A DNA stretch of 17,486 bases from Treponema sp. GTDB taxonomy: Bacteria > Spirochaetota > Spirochaetia > Treponematales > Rectinemataceae. Location: the NCBI GenBank assembly GCA_012516755.1, contig JAAYWE010000202.1, forward strand, positions 1 to 17,486, read 5' to 3'. The notes below the pieces were generated by a model that was given only the letters and a program-made list of their open reading frames with translations, was not told the origin of the DNA and made no database searches. The position numbers and the translations under genes are program-made. Each line of letters opens with the position of its first letter. The stretch's first letter is position 1. Shown here one piece after another: positions 5,454 through 13,320 of the stretch.

Positions 5454-6572
5454 ATGGCGTTCGAGCACATACGAATTGCCCAATTCAGGAACATAGAAGA
5501 AGCAGAGCTCGAGTTGGGCACTGGCAATATCTTTCTTCTTGGAGAAAATGGTCAAGGAAAAACGAACTTTCTTGAAGCTTTATACTGTCTGAGCTATGGC
5601 AATTCCTTCCGAACTCATCAAGACAGAGACCTTATAATGCACGAAAGATCAGATTTTCTCCTGCGAGCTGAATGGAGCGAGCCAGGATACATAGTACGCG
5701 ATCAAATATCGCTCAGGTATCTTCCAGAAGGCCGCAAGGAAATATTGCTCAACCAAAAGCGACTCTTGGACAGGAAAGAGCTTGTCGCTCACAATCCTTC
5801 TGTTGTGTTCTGTCACGAAGATTTGGCCTTTGCTTCCGGAGCGCCTGAGGAACGGAGATTTTTTTTCGATCAGTGCGCTGGAATGCTTTGGCTCGAATAC
5901 ATCGATTTGCTCCGTTCTTACAGACGATTGCTGAAGCACCGCAACATAGCTTTGAAAACCGATACCTTTGGTGTCCTGGATACTCTCGATGAACAGCTCG
6001 CTCGATATGGTTCTGAGCTTATGTTTTACCGCAAAGAACTTTCACGCCTTTTCGAGGATCGTTTTCCAGAGAGATATGAGCAAGTCTCCCAACTGGGGAC
6101 AGAGGTTTCTATCCAGTACAGACCAAACTGGCCCGAGGAAGCATCTATATCCGAGATTGTTGAGACTCTAGCACATCGACGCCAGAAAGATATCGAGGCT
6201 GGCACGACATTGTCCGGACCACACCGCGATAGATGGGTATTCACCATGGAAGGCCGGGATTTTTCTGCCTTTGCGTCGACAGGTCAACTTCGACTTGCCT
6301 CTCTTATCTTGCGCGTAGTACAAGTCTACCTTTTTTCGGAACTGTCTCAAGGCGGAAAACCGAGATTTCCGGTATTGCTGGTAGATGATGTACTTTTGGA
6401 GCTCGATGTGGCAAAGCGGCGAAGGTTTTTTTCGCTTCTGCCAGAAAAGGAAATTGGTGCCCAATCGGTTTTCACCTTTTTGCCCGAAGAACCATGGCGA
6501 GAATATGCAAATTGGACTACAATAGTTTACAAGGTAAGCCATGGAAGATTTTCGCGTGAAGAAAGCATCTGA
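5454..6572 (+). CDS. recF: DNA replication and repair protein RecF
   Basis: RecF is an SMC-like ATPase that directs RecOR to single-strand gaps and helps restart stalled forks. At 372 aa it is full length. The start is the ATG that directly follows the dnaN stop; no Shine-Dalgarno is visible, so re-initiation after dnaN is likely. The N-terminal FRNIEEAELEL block leads to Walker A GENGQGKTN (30-38). The ABC-type signature LSGPHRDRW begins near residue 253, and Walker B (VLLVDDVLLELD, about 306-317) follows after the TGQLRLASL helix. The last 32 nt overlap dciA in another frame. The dnaA-dnaN-recF order is a classic origin-proximal arrangement. Confidence 0.96.
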   Translation: MAFEHIRIAQFRNIEEAELELGTGNIFLLGENGQGKTNFLEALYCLSYGNSFRTHQDRDLIMHERSDFLLRAEWSEPGYIVRDQISLRYLPEGRKEILLNQKRLLDRKELVAHNPSVVFCHEDLAFASGAPEERRFFFDQCAGMLWLEYIDLLRSYRRLLKHRNIALKTDTFGVLDTLDEQLARYGSELMFYRKELSRLFEDRFPERYEQVSQLGTEVSIQYRPNWPEEASISEIVETLAHRRQKDIEAGTTLSGPHRDRWVFTMEGRDFSAFASTGQLRLASLILRVVQVYLFSELSQGGKPRFPVLLVDDVLLELDVAKRRRFFSLLPEKEIGAQSVFTFLPEEPWREYANWTTIVYKVSHGRFSREESI

Positions 6573-6876
6573 GATTCTTTCCCGTTTTTTCGATGACAAT
6601 ATGTTCGAGGCTGCCACACAATTCGGAGCTTTTCGGTCGACATGGAAAAAAATAGTTGGCGAGCGGCTTGCGGATCATTCGAGGCCTAAAGGAATAGTTC
6701 ATCACTCTCTCATCATTTCTGCCGACCATTCTGGCTGGATTCAGCTTCTACAGCTGAACCAGGAGAGGATTTTGGCGCGAATATCAAAGAGCTATCCTGA
6801 ATTGGAGATAAACGGCCTCGCATTTATGATAGAAGACACCAAAGAGGCTTCGCCCAGGGCAGAGCCCACGCCCTAA
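6541..6876 (+). CDS. dciA: DciA-family protein (DUF721), predicted replicative helicase loader
   Basis: A 111-aa protein whose place directly after recF and whose sequence fit the DUF721/DciA family. The pattern includes an N-terminal helix KKASEILSRFF, the motif FRSTWKKIVGERLADHSRP (about 32-50), then LIISADHSGWIQLLQL (57-72), matching the family's W-x-x-x-V-G and V-x-x-x-S-x-x-W-x-x-x-L arrangement. DciA interacts with DnaB helicase in bacteria lacking DnaC/DnaI loaders; here that role is inferred. AAGG (6530-6533) precedes the ATG by 7 nt. The gene starts inside the end of recF (32-nt overlap). The last dozen residues are Pro/Glu/Ala-rich and probably disordered. Family call is good; function rests on homology. 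Confidence 0.82.
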   Translation: MEDFRVKKASEILSRFFDDNMFEAATQFGAFRSTWKKIVGERLADHSRPKGIVHHSLIISADHSGWIQLLQLNQERILARISKSYPELEINGLAFMIEDTKEASPRAEPTP

Positions 6877-6891
6877 GCAGCCGAAAGGCGG

Positions 6892-6921
6892 TTGACCAAA
6901 GGCTCTTTTGCAGTCTATACT
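6892..6921 (+). promoter_or_regulatory. Predicted sigma70-type promoter of rpmH-rnpA-yidD-yidC-khpB
   Basis: TTGACC (6892-6897) and TATACT (6916-6921) are 18 nt apart, in the gap just after dciA. The start site is expected near 6928, giving a leader of about 93 nt. That leader holds two perfect 10-bp palindromes, ATTGTACAAT (6932-6941) and AAGAGCTCTT (6983-6992), of unknown meaning. Confidence 0.7.
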
Positions 6922-7020
6922 CCAGCGCTTGATTGTACAATTTTCCGGTTGTGGCGAGAGATCCTGGAAGAGAAATCTTGGGAAGAGCTCTTGCAACCGT
7001 TTATGCAAGGAGAATAGACC

Positions 7021-7176
7021 ATGAAACGCACCTATCAGCCGAGCCGAGTTAAACGCAATAGAAAATTCGGTTTTCGTGCTAGAATGAAGACTAAAGACGG
7101 CCGCAAGATTCTTAGCAGAAGAAGAGCAAAAGGTAGGATAAAGCTCTCTGTCTCAGATGAGAAGAAGAAATACTGA
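7021..7176 (+). CDS. rpmH: 50S ribosomal protein L34
   Basis: A 51-aa, highly basic protein that starts MKRTYQPSRVKRNRKFGF and continues with RARMKTKDGRKILSRRR, the unmistakable L34 sequence. L34 is a late-assembled protein of the large ribosomal subunit. AAGGAG (7007-7012) lies 8 nt before the ATG. The C-terminus (KLSVSDEKKKY) is a few residues longer than in many bacteria, and its last 20 nt overlap the start of rnpA. It is the first gene of an operon that begins at the 6892-6921 promoter. Confidence 0.98.
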   Translation: MKRTYQPSRVKRNRKFGFRARMKTKDGRKILSRRRAKGRIKLSVSDEKKKY

Positions 7177-7549
7177 AAACACCCGAGACGGATTTCTGGA
7201 GACACGGCAGGATCGGAGCTTTCCGAAGAGCCTTCGGGTGAGGAAAACCAGGGAAATCGATCTGATTTTTGAGAAAGGAGCACGGTTTTCCTGCAAAGGC
7301 ATGAGAATGCATATCCTTCTAAAAGAAGGGCAGGAAAGTCGAGTGGCATTTATTGCAGTGCGAGCTTTTTCCGGCGCCGTAGCACGAAATAGAGCTAAAA
7401 GGCTTGCCAGAGAAGCCTGGCGACATATTCGTAATTCTATCAAGCCGGGGTATGATATTGTATTCGTGCTCTATCCAGGGTTTGAAACATTTGCTGAATA
7501 TTATAGCGCAATGCAGTATTTGCTTCGCAAGGCGGATTTGTTGTTATGA
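7157..7549 (+). CDS. rnpA: Ribonuclease P protein component
   Basis: RnpA is the small basic protein cofactor of RNase P, which matures tRNA 5' ends with the rnpB RNA (not in this window). The 130-aa frame shows FPKSLRVRKTREIDLIFEKG (22-41), with the usual N-terminal FPK..RL.K..EF..VF.KG pattern, and the RNA-binding signature RNRAKRLARE (77-86). ATG 7157 is the only ATG upstream of the conserved domain; it lies inside rpmH and lacks a clear Shine-Dalgarno, so coupling to rpmH is likely. The first ~20 residues are not conserved, and a later non-ATG start is possible. It shares ATGA with yidD. Confidence 0.93.
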   Translation: MRRRNTENTRDGFLETRQDRSFPKSLRVRKTREIDLIFEKGARFSCKGMRMHILLKEGQESRVAFIAVRAFSGAVARNRAKRLAREAWRHIRNSIKPGYDIVFVLYPGFETFAEYYSAMQYLLRKADLLL

Positions 7550-7776
7550 ATATCATCAAAGAAATATTATCTATTCCTCTATTGATAGCAATTCGCTTAT
7601 ACCAGTTCCTAATATCACCTCTTTTTCAACCATCATGTCGCTTTTACCCTACATGTTCTTCTTATTCGTACGCCGCGATCCGTAAATATGGACCCCTGAA
7701 AGGGCTCTTGCTAGCTTTCAAAAGAATAATCCGCTGTCATCCAGGAAATCCAGGAGGCTATGATCCAGTACCATGA
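7546..7776 (+). CDS. yidD: Membrane protein insertion efficiency factor YidD
   Basis: A 76-aa protein of the DUF37/YidD family, thought to assist YidC and Sec in inserting membrane proteins from the cytoplasmic face. The diagnostic pattern is complete: PSCRFYPTCSSYSYAAIRKYG (29-49) and RCHPGNPGGYDPVP (63-76), with conserved Cys31, Cys37 and Cys64. An N-terminal amphipathic helix (residues 5-27) would bind the membrane. Its start overlaps the rnpA stop by 4 nt (ATGA) and its stop overlaps yidC in the same way, so the three are translationally coupled. The rpmH-rnpA-yidD-yidC order is widely conserved. Confidence 0.96.
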   Translation: MNIIKEILSIPLLIAIRLYQFLISPLFQPSCRFYPTCSSYSYAAIRKYGPLKGLLLAFKRIIRCHPGNPGGYDPVP

Positions 7777-9887
7777 ATGAGATTTACGAACAACAAACAA
7801 CCTCGAAAGAAGAACGCAAGCGCATGATTTTAGCCGTGATTCTATCCACGGTAATCGTGAGCGTTGGGTTTATTGTACAGAGTGTACTTTTTCCTCCCGC
7901 CACACAGCAACAAACGACACAGGGTTCTGACCAGGCAGGAGCGAACGAGCAAGCAATTCAGCAAGAGCCGAGCTCAGCATCTCCCGCAAAAGCGCTGCCA
8001 TCTATCATACCTATATCTTCTGGCAGCAGCCCTACAGCCGATATTATACCTATTCCGGCTGCCGAAGAGCACCATATTATAGAGACCGATGTAGTTAGAG
8101 CGACATTTACCAACGCGGGTGGAGAGCTTGTCTCTTTAACCCTCAAAAAGCATAAGGATTTAAGGGACTCCAGAGGCGGAGTGGACATGGTTGTGGCCGG
8201 CTCACAGGGTGCGGACGGGCTTTCTGTCTCCTTTGGTCAATCTTCCGCGCCAATGCGCGAGCTTATGAACGCCCAGTATCTCGATGATAGTAAAAAGACA
8301 ATTGCCTTCTCGAGGATGTTCGAGGCAAAGATGGCAGGAAGCGACGAAAAGGTCCCCTTTATATTCAAGAAGGTCTTTTCATTCCGCGATGGAGAATATC
8401 TATTTGGGCTCGCAATTAGCATCGAACAGCCCGAAGGCAAACCCATTTTTCTGGGAACAAATGGAGTTGCTTATAGGATCGACCTTGGACCACAGATTGG
8501 TCCGCGCTTCGATCAGATGCCCAAGAATGCCGATTACCGAAAATACATCGCAGAAATCGATGGCAAGAAAAAGAATCAGAATCTCAAGGCCAATACCTCA
8601 GACACCATAGCGCCAAACGCAAGCTGGGTAGCCTTGTCCGGAAAATATTTTACATTTATCGCTATTCCACAAGCACCAATATCGGCTTACGAAATAGCAA
8701 CCGCCCAGGATCCGCTTATTAACCAGACCAATAGTCTGGGGCTTTTGAGAAGCACCTTCTCTGGTTCCTCAACTACCGATACTTACTATTTCTATTTTGG
8801 ACCCAAGACATCCGCGGAGTTGGGAAAATATGAGTATGCGGACAAAAACGGATTTGGTCTTTCCAACCTAAATTTGGAAGACGCCATGGAAGGCTCGGGC
8901 ATTCTTGGATGGTTGGAAACCATATTGAAATTTCTGCTCAATGTTTTTTATCGCCTAATTCCTAATTATGGTATAGCCATCATTCTCGTTACCGTGCTGA
9001 TAAAGCTGCTATTCTACCCACTTACAAAGAAAGGGTCGCTCGCTACGGCGAGAATGTCGGAACTCCAGCCCAAGATGCAAGAATTGCAGGCCAAGTATAA
9101 GAACAATCCACAGAAGCTCAATCAGGAAATGGCCGAGCTATATAAGAGGGAACACTACAATCCAATGTCTGGATGTCTGCCAATGCTCATTCAATTCCCC
9201 TTATTCATTGCAATGTACAATCTTTTCAACAATCACTTCGAGCTCAGGGGAGCAATGTTCATACCAGGCTGGATCAATGATCTGTCCCTGCCTGAGAGCC
9301 TTGTAAACTTTGGCAATTTCCGAATTCCTCTTCTTGGATGGAACGATTTAAGGGCACTGCCCATCATATACCTATTTAGCCAATTAATGTATGGCAAGTT
9401 TACCCAGGCCCCTCAAAGCACCCAAGGCAACAATCCGCAGGCTAATCAGATGAAGTTGATGATGTATGGCATGCCTATAATGTTCTTTTTCATTCTCTAC
9501 GATGTGCCCGCTGGCCTTCTGATTTATTGGATTACAAACAATATTCTGACCATTGCTCAACAGATCCTAATCAATAATTTGATGAAAAAACGCAAGATGG
9601 CTGGTGCAGCAGCACAGGCGGCCGAAGGAACGCCAGCCGCTGGAGCAGCGAATGCTGGTCCAAGATTAGCGACAGGAAAGAGCTCAGCGGTAGATACAAA
9701 AGCGAAGACCGTTGGTAGAGTGCCGGCAAAAGAGGGTTTTTCTGAGAGAGTGACGAATTGGCTGGAAAAGCAGGCTGGCGAGGCAGAAAAAGCAAGCGGT
9801 TCTGCTTATACAAAGAAGAAAGATCAAGGCCGCACCTCAGGTTCCGACAGATCCTCGGCACCAAGAAAAAACAAGGCCAAAAAATAA
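7773..9887 (+). CDS. yidC: Membrane protein insertase YidC (long, diderm type)
   Basis: YidC inserts and folds inner-membrane proteins, alone or with SecYEG. This 704-aa protein has an N-terminal anchor (about 18-40), a Gln/Ala/Pro/Ser-rich linker (41-90), a large periplasmic domain (about 90-370) and the conserved core from about 375. Core marks are the YGIAIILVTVLIKLLFYPLT helix, whose Lys is at the position of the groove Arg/Lys, the coiled hairpin ELQPKMQELQAKYKNNPQKL, then helices near 468-488, 525-540 and 565-592 with DVPAGLLIYW. From about residue 601 a ~104-residue basic, Ala/Lys-rich tail follows, longer than in the E. coli protein. The periplasmic domain argues for a cell with an outer membrane. 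Start shares ATGA with yidD. Confidence 0.97.
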   Translation: MNEIYEQQTTSKEERKRMILAVILSTVIVSVGFIVQSVLFPPATQQQTTQGSDQAGANEQAIQQEPSSASPAKALPSIIPISSGSSPTADIIPIPAAEEHHIIETDVVRATFTNAGGELVSLTLKKHKDLRDSRGGVDMVVAGSQGADGLSVSFGQSSAPMRELMNAQYLDDSKKTIAFSRMFEAKMAGSDEKVPFIFKKVFSFRDGEYLFGLAISIEQPEGKPIFLGTNGVAYRIDLGPQIGPRFDQMPKNADYRKYIAEIDGKKKNQNLKANTSDTIAPNASWVALSGKYFTFIAIPQAPISAYEIATAQDPLINQTNSLGLLRSTFSGSSTTDTYYFYFGPKTSAELGKYEYADKNGFGLSNLNLEDAMEGSGILGWLETILKFLLNVFYRLIPNYGIAIILVTVLIKLLFYPLTKKGSLATARMSELQPKMQELQAKYKNNPQKLNQEMAELYKREHYNPMSGCLPMLIQFPLFIAMYNLFNNHFELRGAMFIPGWINDLSLPESLVNFGNFRIPLLGWNDLRALPIIYLFSQLMYGKFTQAPQSTQGNNPQANQMKLMMYGMPIMFFFILYDVPAGLLIYWITNNILTIAQQILINNLMKKRKMAGAAAQAAEGTPAAGAANAGPRLATGKSSAVDTKAKTVGRVPAKEGFSERVTNWLEKQAGEAEKASGSAYTKKKDQGRTSGSDRSSAPRKNKAKK

Positions 9888-9919
9888 ACCATTGAATCTT
9901 TCAATCAGGAGCGATCCAA

Positions 9920-10642
9920 ATGATATATGAGTTTGAAGGAAAGACCGAGCGCGAGGCTATGGAACTAGCCACTCAGGAGCTCGGCCTGGATACAAGTTCA
10001 TTCGATGTGGAGATCATCGAAAACCAAAGTGGTGGCTTATTCAAAAAAGGAAAGGTGCGCATACGGGTTCATACCAAAGAAGCAACCTCTGAGGATAATC
10101 GAGAAAAAGAATCCAATGAGCACAATAAATTCGGGGAAAGAGAAGAAGCCCGGGATGAGAGGCATATAGAGCCCCTTCCAATGGAGGATTTCGAGAACAA
10201 GATTATTGAGTGGACGAGTGAGGTAATTAGCTTGATGGGATATAGTGCTCAAGTCTCCGTGGCATTTAGGGAACCTAACAAACTTGGCTTGCGCATAGAT
10301 ACCGAGGCTGCCTCGATTCTGATAGGAAAAAAAGGCAGGAACATCGATTCGCTGCAGCTTTTAGCAAACGTCTATGCTGGCAATCTTGGGCATAGCGACA
10401 CCAAGATCGTGCTCGATTCCGAGAATTACCGCTTGAGGCGTGAAGAGGCCTTAGTCAGAGTCGCCTACAAAACCGCAGAGGAAGTGCGCAGTACTGGGCA
10501 TTCCATCTTGCTTGAGCCTATGAATCCCTTCGAGCGTCGAATTATCCATACAACCCTCAATGATATCGTCGATATAGAGACGAAGAGCGAAGGAGATGGC
10601 CTTATGAAGCAGGTACGCGTAATGCTAAAGGGAAGAAATTAG
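9920..10642 (+). CDS. khpB: RNA-binding protein KhpB (Jag/EloR family)
   Basis: A 240-aa cytoplasmic RNA-binding protein with the full three-domain layout. The Jag-N domain comprises residues 1-51 (EFEGKTEREAMELATQELG, then GGLFKKGKVRIRV); a charged linker runs about 53-87. The KH domain (about 90-165) has GKKG (136-139) in LIGKKGRNIDSLQLLANVYAG. The R3H domain follows (about 170-238), with the Arg-x3-His pair R206/H210. In Gram-positive bacteria KhpB works with KhpA in control of cell elongation and mRNAs; its role here is inferred. AGGAG (9907-9911) lies 8 nt before the ATG, right behind a small hairpin (ATTGAA 9891-9896 / TTCAAT 9900-9905). It is the last gene before the terminator at 10690. 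Confidence 0.95.
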   Translation: MIYEFEGKTEREAMELATQELGLDTSSFDVEIIENQSGGLFKKGKVRIRVHTKEATSEDNREKESNEHNKFGEREEARDERHIEPLPMEDFENKIIEWTSEVISLMGYSAQVSVAFREPNKLGLRIDTEAASILIGKKGRNIDSLQLLANVYAGNLGHSDTKIVLDSENYRLRREEALVRVAYKTAEEVRSTGHSILLEPMNPFERRIIHTTLNDIVDIETKSEGDGLMKQVRVMLKGRN

Positions 10643-10689
10643 TAAGCATTCCGTGGATCTGGCATAACAATCTGGCTGATACGAATAAG

Positions 10690-10725
10690 GCGCCGCAGCA
10701 CAGCATGGCGGCGCTATCTTTTTTT
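10690..10725 (+). terminator. Intrinsic terminator after khpB
   Basis: GCGCCGC (10690-10696) pairs perfectly with GCGGCGC (10708-10714) around an 11-nt loop, followed closely by seven T (10719-10725). It lies 48 nt after the khpB stop and separates the rpmH-khpB operon from the rnf operon. Confidence 0.9.
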
Positions 10726-10827
10726 GCCGAGATATTTCGTTGTCATGTTTCATCTCAATTTTTCGGACCAATATTAAATAATTTTTTATCTTTTTATTGT
10801 ATAGCGAATACTTATGCTCTTTTTGCC

Positions 10828-10857
10828 TTGACCACAATTGAAAACTGGTGCTAATAT
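10828..10857 (+). promoter_or_regulatory. Predicted strong promoter of the rnf operon
   Basis: TTGACC (10828-10833) and TAATAT (10852-10857) are 18 nt apart, and TG at 10849-10850 makes an extended -10. The start site should be near 10864, leaving a leader of about 95 nt before rnfC. The stretch 10726-10827 is A/T-rich and holds no gene that can be supported. Confidence 0.7.
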
Positions 10858-10898
10858 AGCTCGATTTTGTTATAATTTTCTATCATTTTACATTGAAT

Positions 10899-10921
10899 GC
10901 GAAGACGATTGGATTCTTCGC
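10899..10921 (+). promoter_or_regulatory. Hairpin in the rnf operon leader
   Basis: GCGAAGA (10899-10905) and TCTTCGC (10915-10921) form a perfect 7-bp inverted repeat with a 9-nt loop; a flanking T-G pair may add one step. It lies between the predicted start site and the rnfC ribosome binding site (AAAGGAGA, 10941-10948). There is no T-run, so it is not a terminator. It may be an operator or a leader structure. Confidence 0.55.
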
Positions 10922-10958
10922 GAGGTCAAAGCAAATCTTCAAAGGAGACCTTTCCACT

Positions 10959-12320
10959 ATGTCAATCAGGACATTCAGGGGCGGGGCACATCCGTCCGAG
11001 AGAAAGGATCGCTCGCAGCATGCGCCAATCGAGAAGGTTAATTCGGTGCCGCAGGTTGTGATTCCTGTCAATCAGCATTTTGGTGCCCCAATTCAACCAC
11101 TAGTCAAGGTGGGAGATTTTGTGAGGGTTGGGCAGAAGATAGCAGATGCGGAAGGTCGCATGACCGTACCTCTCCATGCATCGATAGCAGGCGTGGTAAA
11201 GAAAATCGAGCCGCGAATGCAATCTAACAATGCAGATGGTCTATGTATCATAATTGAGCCAAAGGATTCACCAGCAGGAGAATCCGATAGGGAATTCATG
11301 CCTCCGCTCGATCCCTTCGCATGCAGTAAGGAAGAGGCGCTCTCGCGCATTCGCGAAGCAGGAATCATTGGTATGGGAGGCGCAGGCTTTCCGGCTCATG
11401 TAAAGCTCGCTCCTACAAAGCCAATCTCTGTGGTCATTGCAAATGCAGCGGAATGTGAGCCTTATTTGACAATTGACGAACGTACTCTCTTGGAGATGCC
11501 GGATAAAATCATCGATGGTCTTTCGATAGTGATGAAAATCATAAATGCAGCCGAAGGTGTCGTAGCAATAGAAGAAAATAAGAAACATACGCTTCCACTG
11601 GTAGAGAAAGCCATCCAAGAGAATCCGCAGGTCAAGGCCGGAATGAAAATCGGTATACAAGTCCTTAAGACAAAATATCCACAGGGCGGCGAAAAAATGC
11701 TTATCACAGCAATCACAGGCAGACAGGTACCGTCCGGAGGTCTCCCTATGGATGTTGGCTGTGTGGTATCTAATGTTGGGACATTGTGTGCAATTGCAGA
11801 TGCGTTTAGGGAAGGCAAGCCACTTATAGAGCGAGGATTTACCGTGACCGGAGGAGCGTGCAGGACCCCAAAGAACCTTGTAGTACCCGTTGGAACCGTG
11901 GTGGCAGACCTTGCTAAAACCGGAATAATCGATATCGATGAGGAATCGCTTTCCAAAGTGATCTTTGGCGGACCAATGATGGGTGTGGCTGTACCGAGCA
12001 GCGAAATACCGGTACAAAAGAACACTTCGGGCGTGGTTCTCATGAGTGTCGAAGAAGCATTGCAGTTCGAGGAAAAAACCTGTATTCGTTGTGGTCGTTG
12101 TATTAGAGCATGCCCTATGAGGATTAGTCCTGCTTTACTTGCTATTGCGATCGAAAGCGGCAATTATAGCGAAGCTGAAAAGATTGGCCTTCAAGATTGC
12201 ATCGAATGTGGCGCCTGCTCATTTGTGTGCCCAGCTCGTCGTTATCTTGTCCAGCGCTTCAGGATTGGGAAACAGGTACTTCGTGCGCTGAAACAGAAGG
12301 AGGCACAGAATGTCAGATAA
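10959..12320 (+). CDS. rnfC: Rnf complex subunit C (NADH/flavin- and Fe-S-binding)
   Basis: RnfC is the peripheral subunit where NAD+ is reduced in the ferredoxin:NAD+ oxidoreductase that pumps Na+ or H+. The start MSIRTFRGGAHP gives 453 aa and has AAAGGAGA 10 nt upstream; the in-frame ATG at 10893 lies in the leader hairpin region and lacks support. An N-terminal barrel-sandwich part (PVNQHFGAPIQPLVKVGDFVRVGQKIA) precedes the flavin/NADH Gly-rich loop GMGGAGFP (138-145). Two [4Fe-4S] motifs close the protein: C375-x2-C378-x2-C381-x3-C385 and C414-x2-C417-x2-C420-x3-C424. It is a short-form RnfC without the long Ala-rich tail of enterobacteria. Its end overlaps rnfD by 11 nt. Confidence 0.97.
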   Translation: MSIRTFRGGAHPSERKDRSQHAPIEKVNSVPQVVIPVNQHFGAPIQPLVKVGDFVRVGQKIADAEGRMTVPLHASIAGVVKKIEPRMQSNNADGLCIIIEPKDSPAGESDREFMPPLDPFACSKEEALSRIREAGIIGMGGAGFPAHVKLAPTKPISVVIANAAECEPYLTIDERTLLEMPDKIIDGLSIVMKIINAAEGVVAIEENKKHTLPLVEKAIQENPQVKAGMKIGIQVLKTKYPQGGEKMLITAITGRQVPSGGLPMDVGCVVSNVGTLCAIADAFREGKPLIERGFTVTGGACRTPKNLVVPVGTVVADLAKTGIIDIDEESLSKVIFGGPMMGVAVPSSEIPVQKNTSGVVLMSVEEALQFEEKTCIRCGRCIRACPMRISPALLAIAIESGNYSEAEKIGLQDCIECGACSFVCPARRYLVQRFRIGKQVLRALKQKEAQNVR

Positions 12321-13320
12321 GAAAATTATCCTATCTTCGAGCCCCCATACCTTCTCGCAGGTCGATACTCCGCGCATTATGATCTCCGTCGTAATAGCGT
12401 TGGTGCCAGCCGCGGCCTATGGTGTTTATCTCTATGGCCTGGCTGCGCTTGGAGTCATTGTGACTTCGATTACATCGGCCGTGTTATCGGAATTCTTATT
12501 TCGAAAGCTAATAAGAGCCAGCACCACGATTGGTGATTTTTCGGCTGTTGTAAGCGGGTTTCTACTTGCGCTGGTTCTGCCTCCAGGTACTCCGCTCTGG
12601 ATGGTTGCGCTGGGTGCTGCCTTTGCCATTGTGGTTGCAAAAGAGTTTTTTGGTGGATTGGGCGCAAATCCCTTAAATCCCGCACTGATTGGCCGCGCTT
12701 TTCTACTCATGAGCTTCCCTGCGGCGATTACTAGCTGGAACATGCCGAAAGGCCTTGCGTTGCCCGCAGACGCAGTCAGTGCGGCTACACCGCTAAATCT
12801 AATCAAGCAGGGCAATTCATTAGCTGATGTAGCCAAGTATTTCGGAGCGAGCGATATCGGGGCATTCTATCGCCAACTGTTTATGGGATACCGCCCCGGC
12901 TCCATCGGAGAGAGCTCGATTTTGCTTGTGCTCTTGGGCGGGCTTTTTCTTCTTGCCATCGGAGTCATTCAGTGGATAGTGCCGGTATCCGTGTTAGCAT
13001 CCACATTTGTGTTCTCTTGGCTTTTAGGAATGGATCCATTGCTGAGCTTGTTGACAGGTGGCATAGCATTTGGCGCATTCTTTATGGCGACGGATTATTC
13101 TACAAGGCCAATGACGGAGAAGGGTCAGGCCATATATGGTATTGGTATTGGCCTGATCGCTGTTCTTATAAGAAAATTCGGCGGATATCCTGAGGGAGTG
13201 ACCTATGCGATATTGATTATGAATATTTTGACGCCATTTTTAAATAAGCTGCGAACTAAAAAATATGGCTTTGCGCATCCTTCAAAGCCTGTTAAGCCTT
13301 CCAAGGAGGCTAGAAAATGA
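12310..13320 (+). CDS. rnfD: Rnf complex subunit D (membrane, covalent FMN)
   Basis: RnfD is a polytopic inner-membrane subunit related to NqrB that carries covalently bound FMN and takes part in ion translocation. It is 336 aa with some nine to ten hydrophobic segments. Marks include SSSPHTFSQVDTPRIM near the N-terminus, FGGLGANPLNPALIGRAFL (about 123-141) and ATDYSTRPMT (about 260-269). The flavin-attachment site is DAVSAAT (154-160) with Thr160 as acceptor; the usual Gly of the DxxSGAT motif is Ala here. AAGGAGG (12297-12303) lies 6 nt before the ATG, inside rnfC. It shares ATGA with rnfG. Confidence 0.96.
   Translation: MSDKKIILSSSPHTFSQVDTPRIMISVVIALVPAAAYGVYLYGLAALGVIVTSITSAVLSEFLFRKLIRASTTIGDFSAVVSGFLLALVLPPGTPLWMVALGAAFAIVVAKEFFGGLGANPLNPALIGRAFLLMSFPAAITSWNMPKGLALPADAVSAATPLNLIKQGNSLADVAKYFGASDIGAFYRQLFMGYRPGSIGESSILLVLLGGLFLLAIGVIQWIVPVSVLASTFVFSWLLGMDPLLSLLTGGIAFGAFFMATDYSTRPMTEKGQAIYGIGIGLIAVLIRKFGGYPEGVTYAILIMNILTPFLNKLRTKKYGFAHPSKPVKPSKEARK

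Noticed and set aside
6857..6889. Small GC hairpins at the end of dciA as a terminator
   Set aside because: Stems of 3-4 bp only and no T-run.
10871..10876. Perfect TATAAT as an alternative rnf promoter
   Set aside because: No -35 at proper spacing; the 10828-10857 pair is clearly better.
10893..10958. Upstream in-frame ATG for RnfC
   Set aside because: No Shine-Dalgarno, covers the leader hairpin, and the AAAGGAGA plus MSIRTFRGG start at 10959 fits the family.
11268..12163. Long open frames on the minus strand inside rnfC (up to 249 codons)
   Set aside because: They mirror a well-supported conserved gene, have no family resemblance or ribosome binding site, and reflect codon bias.
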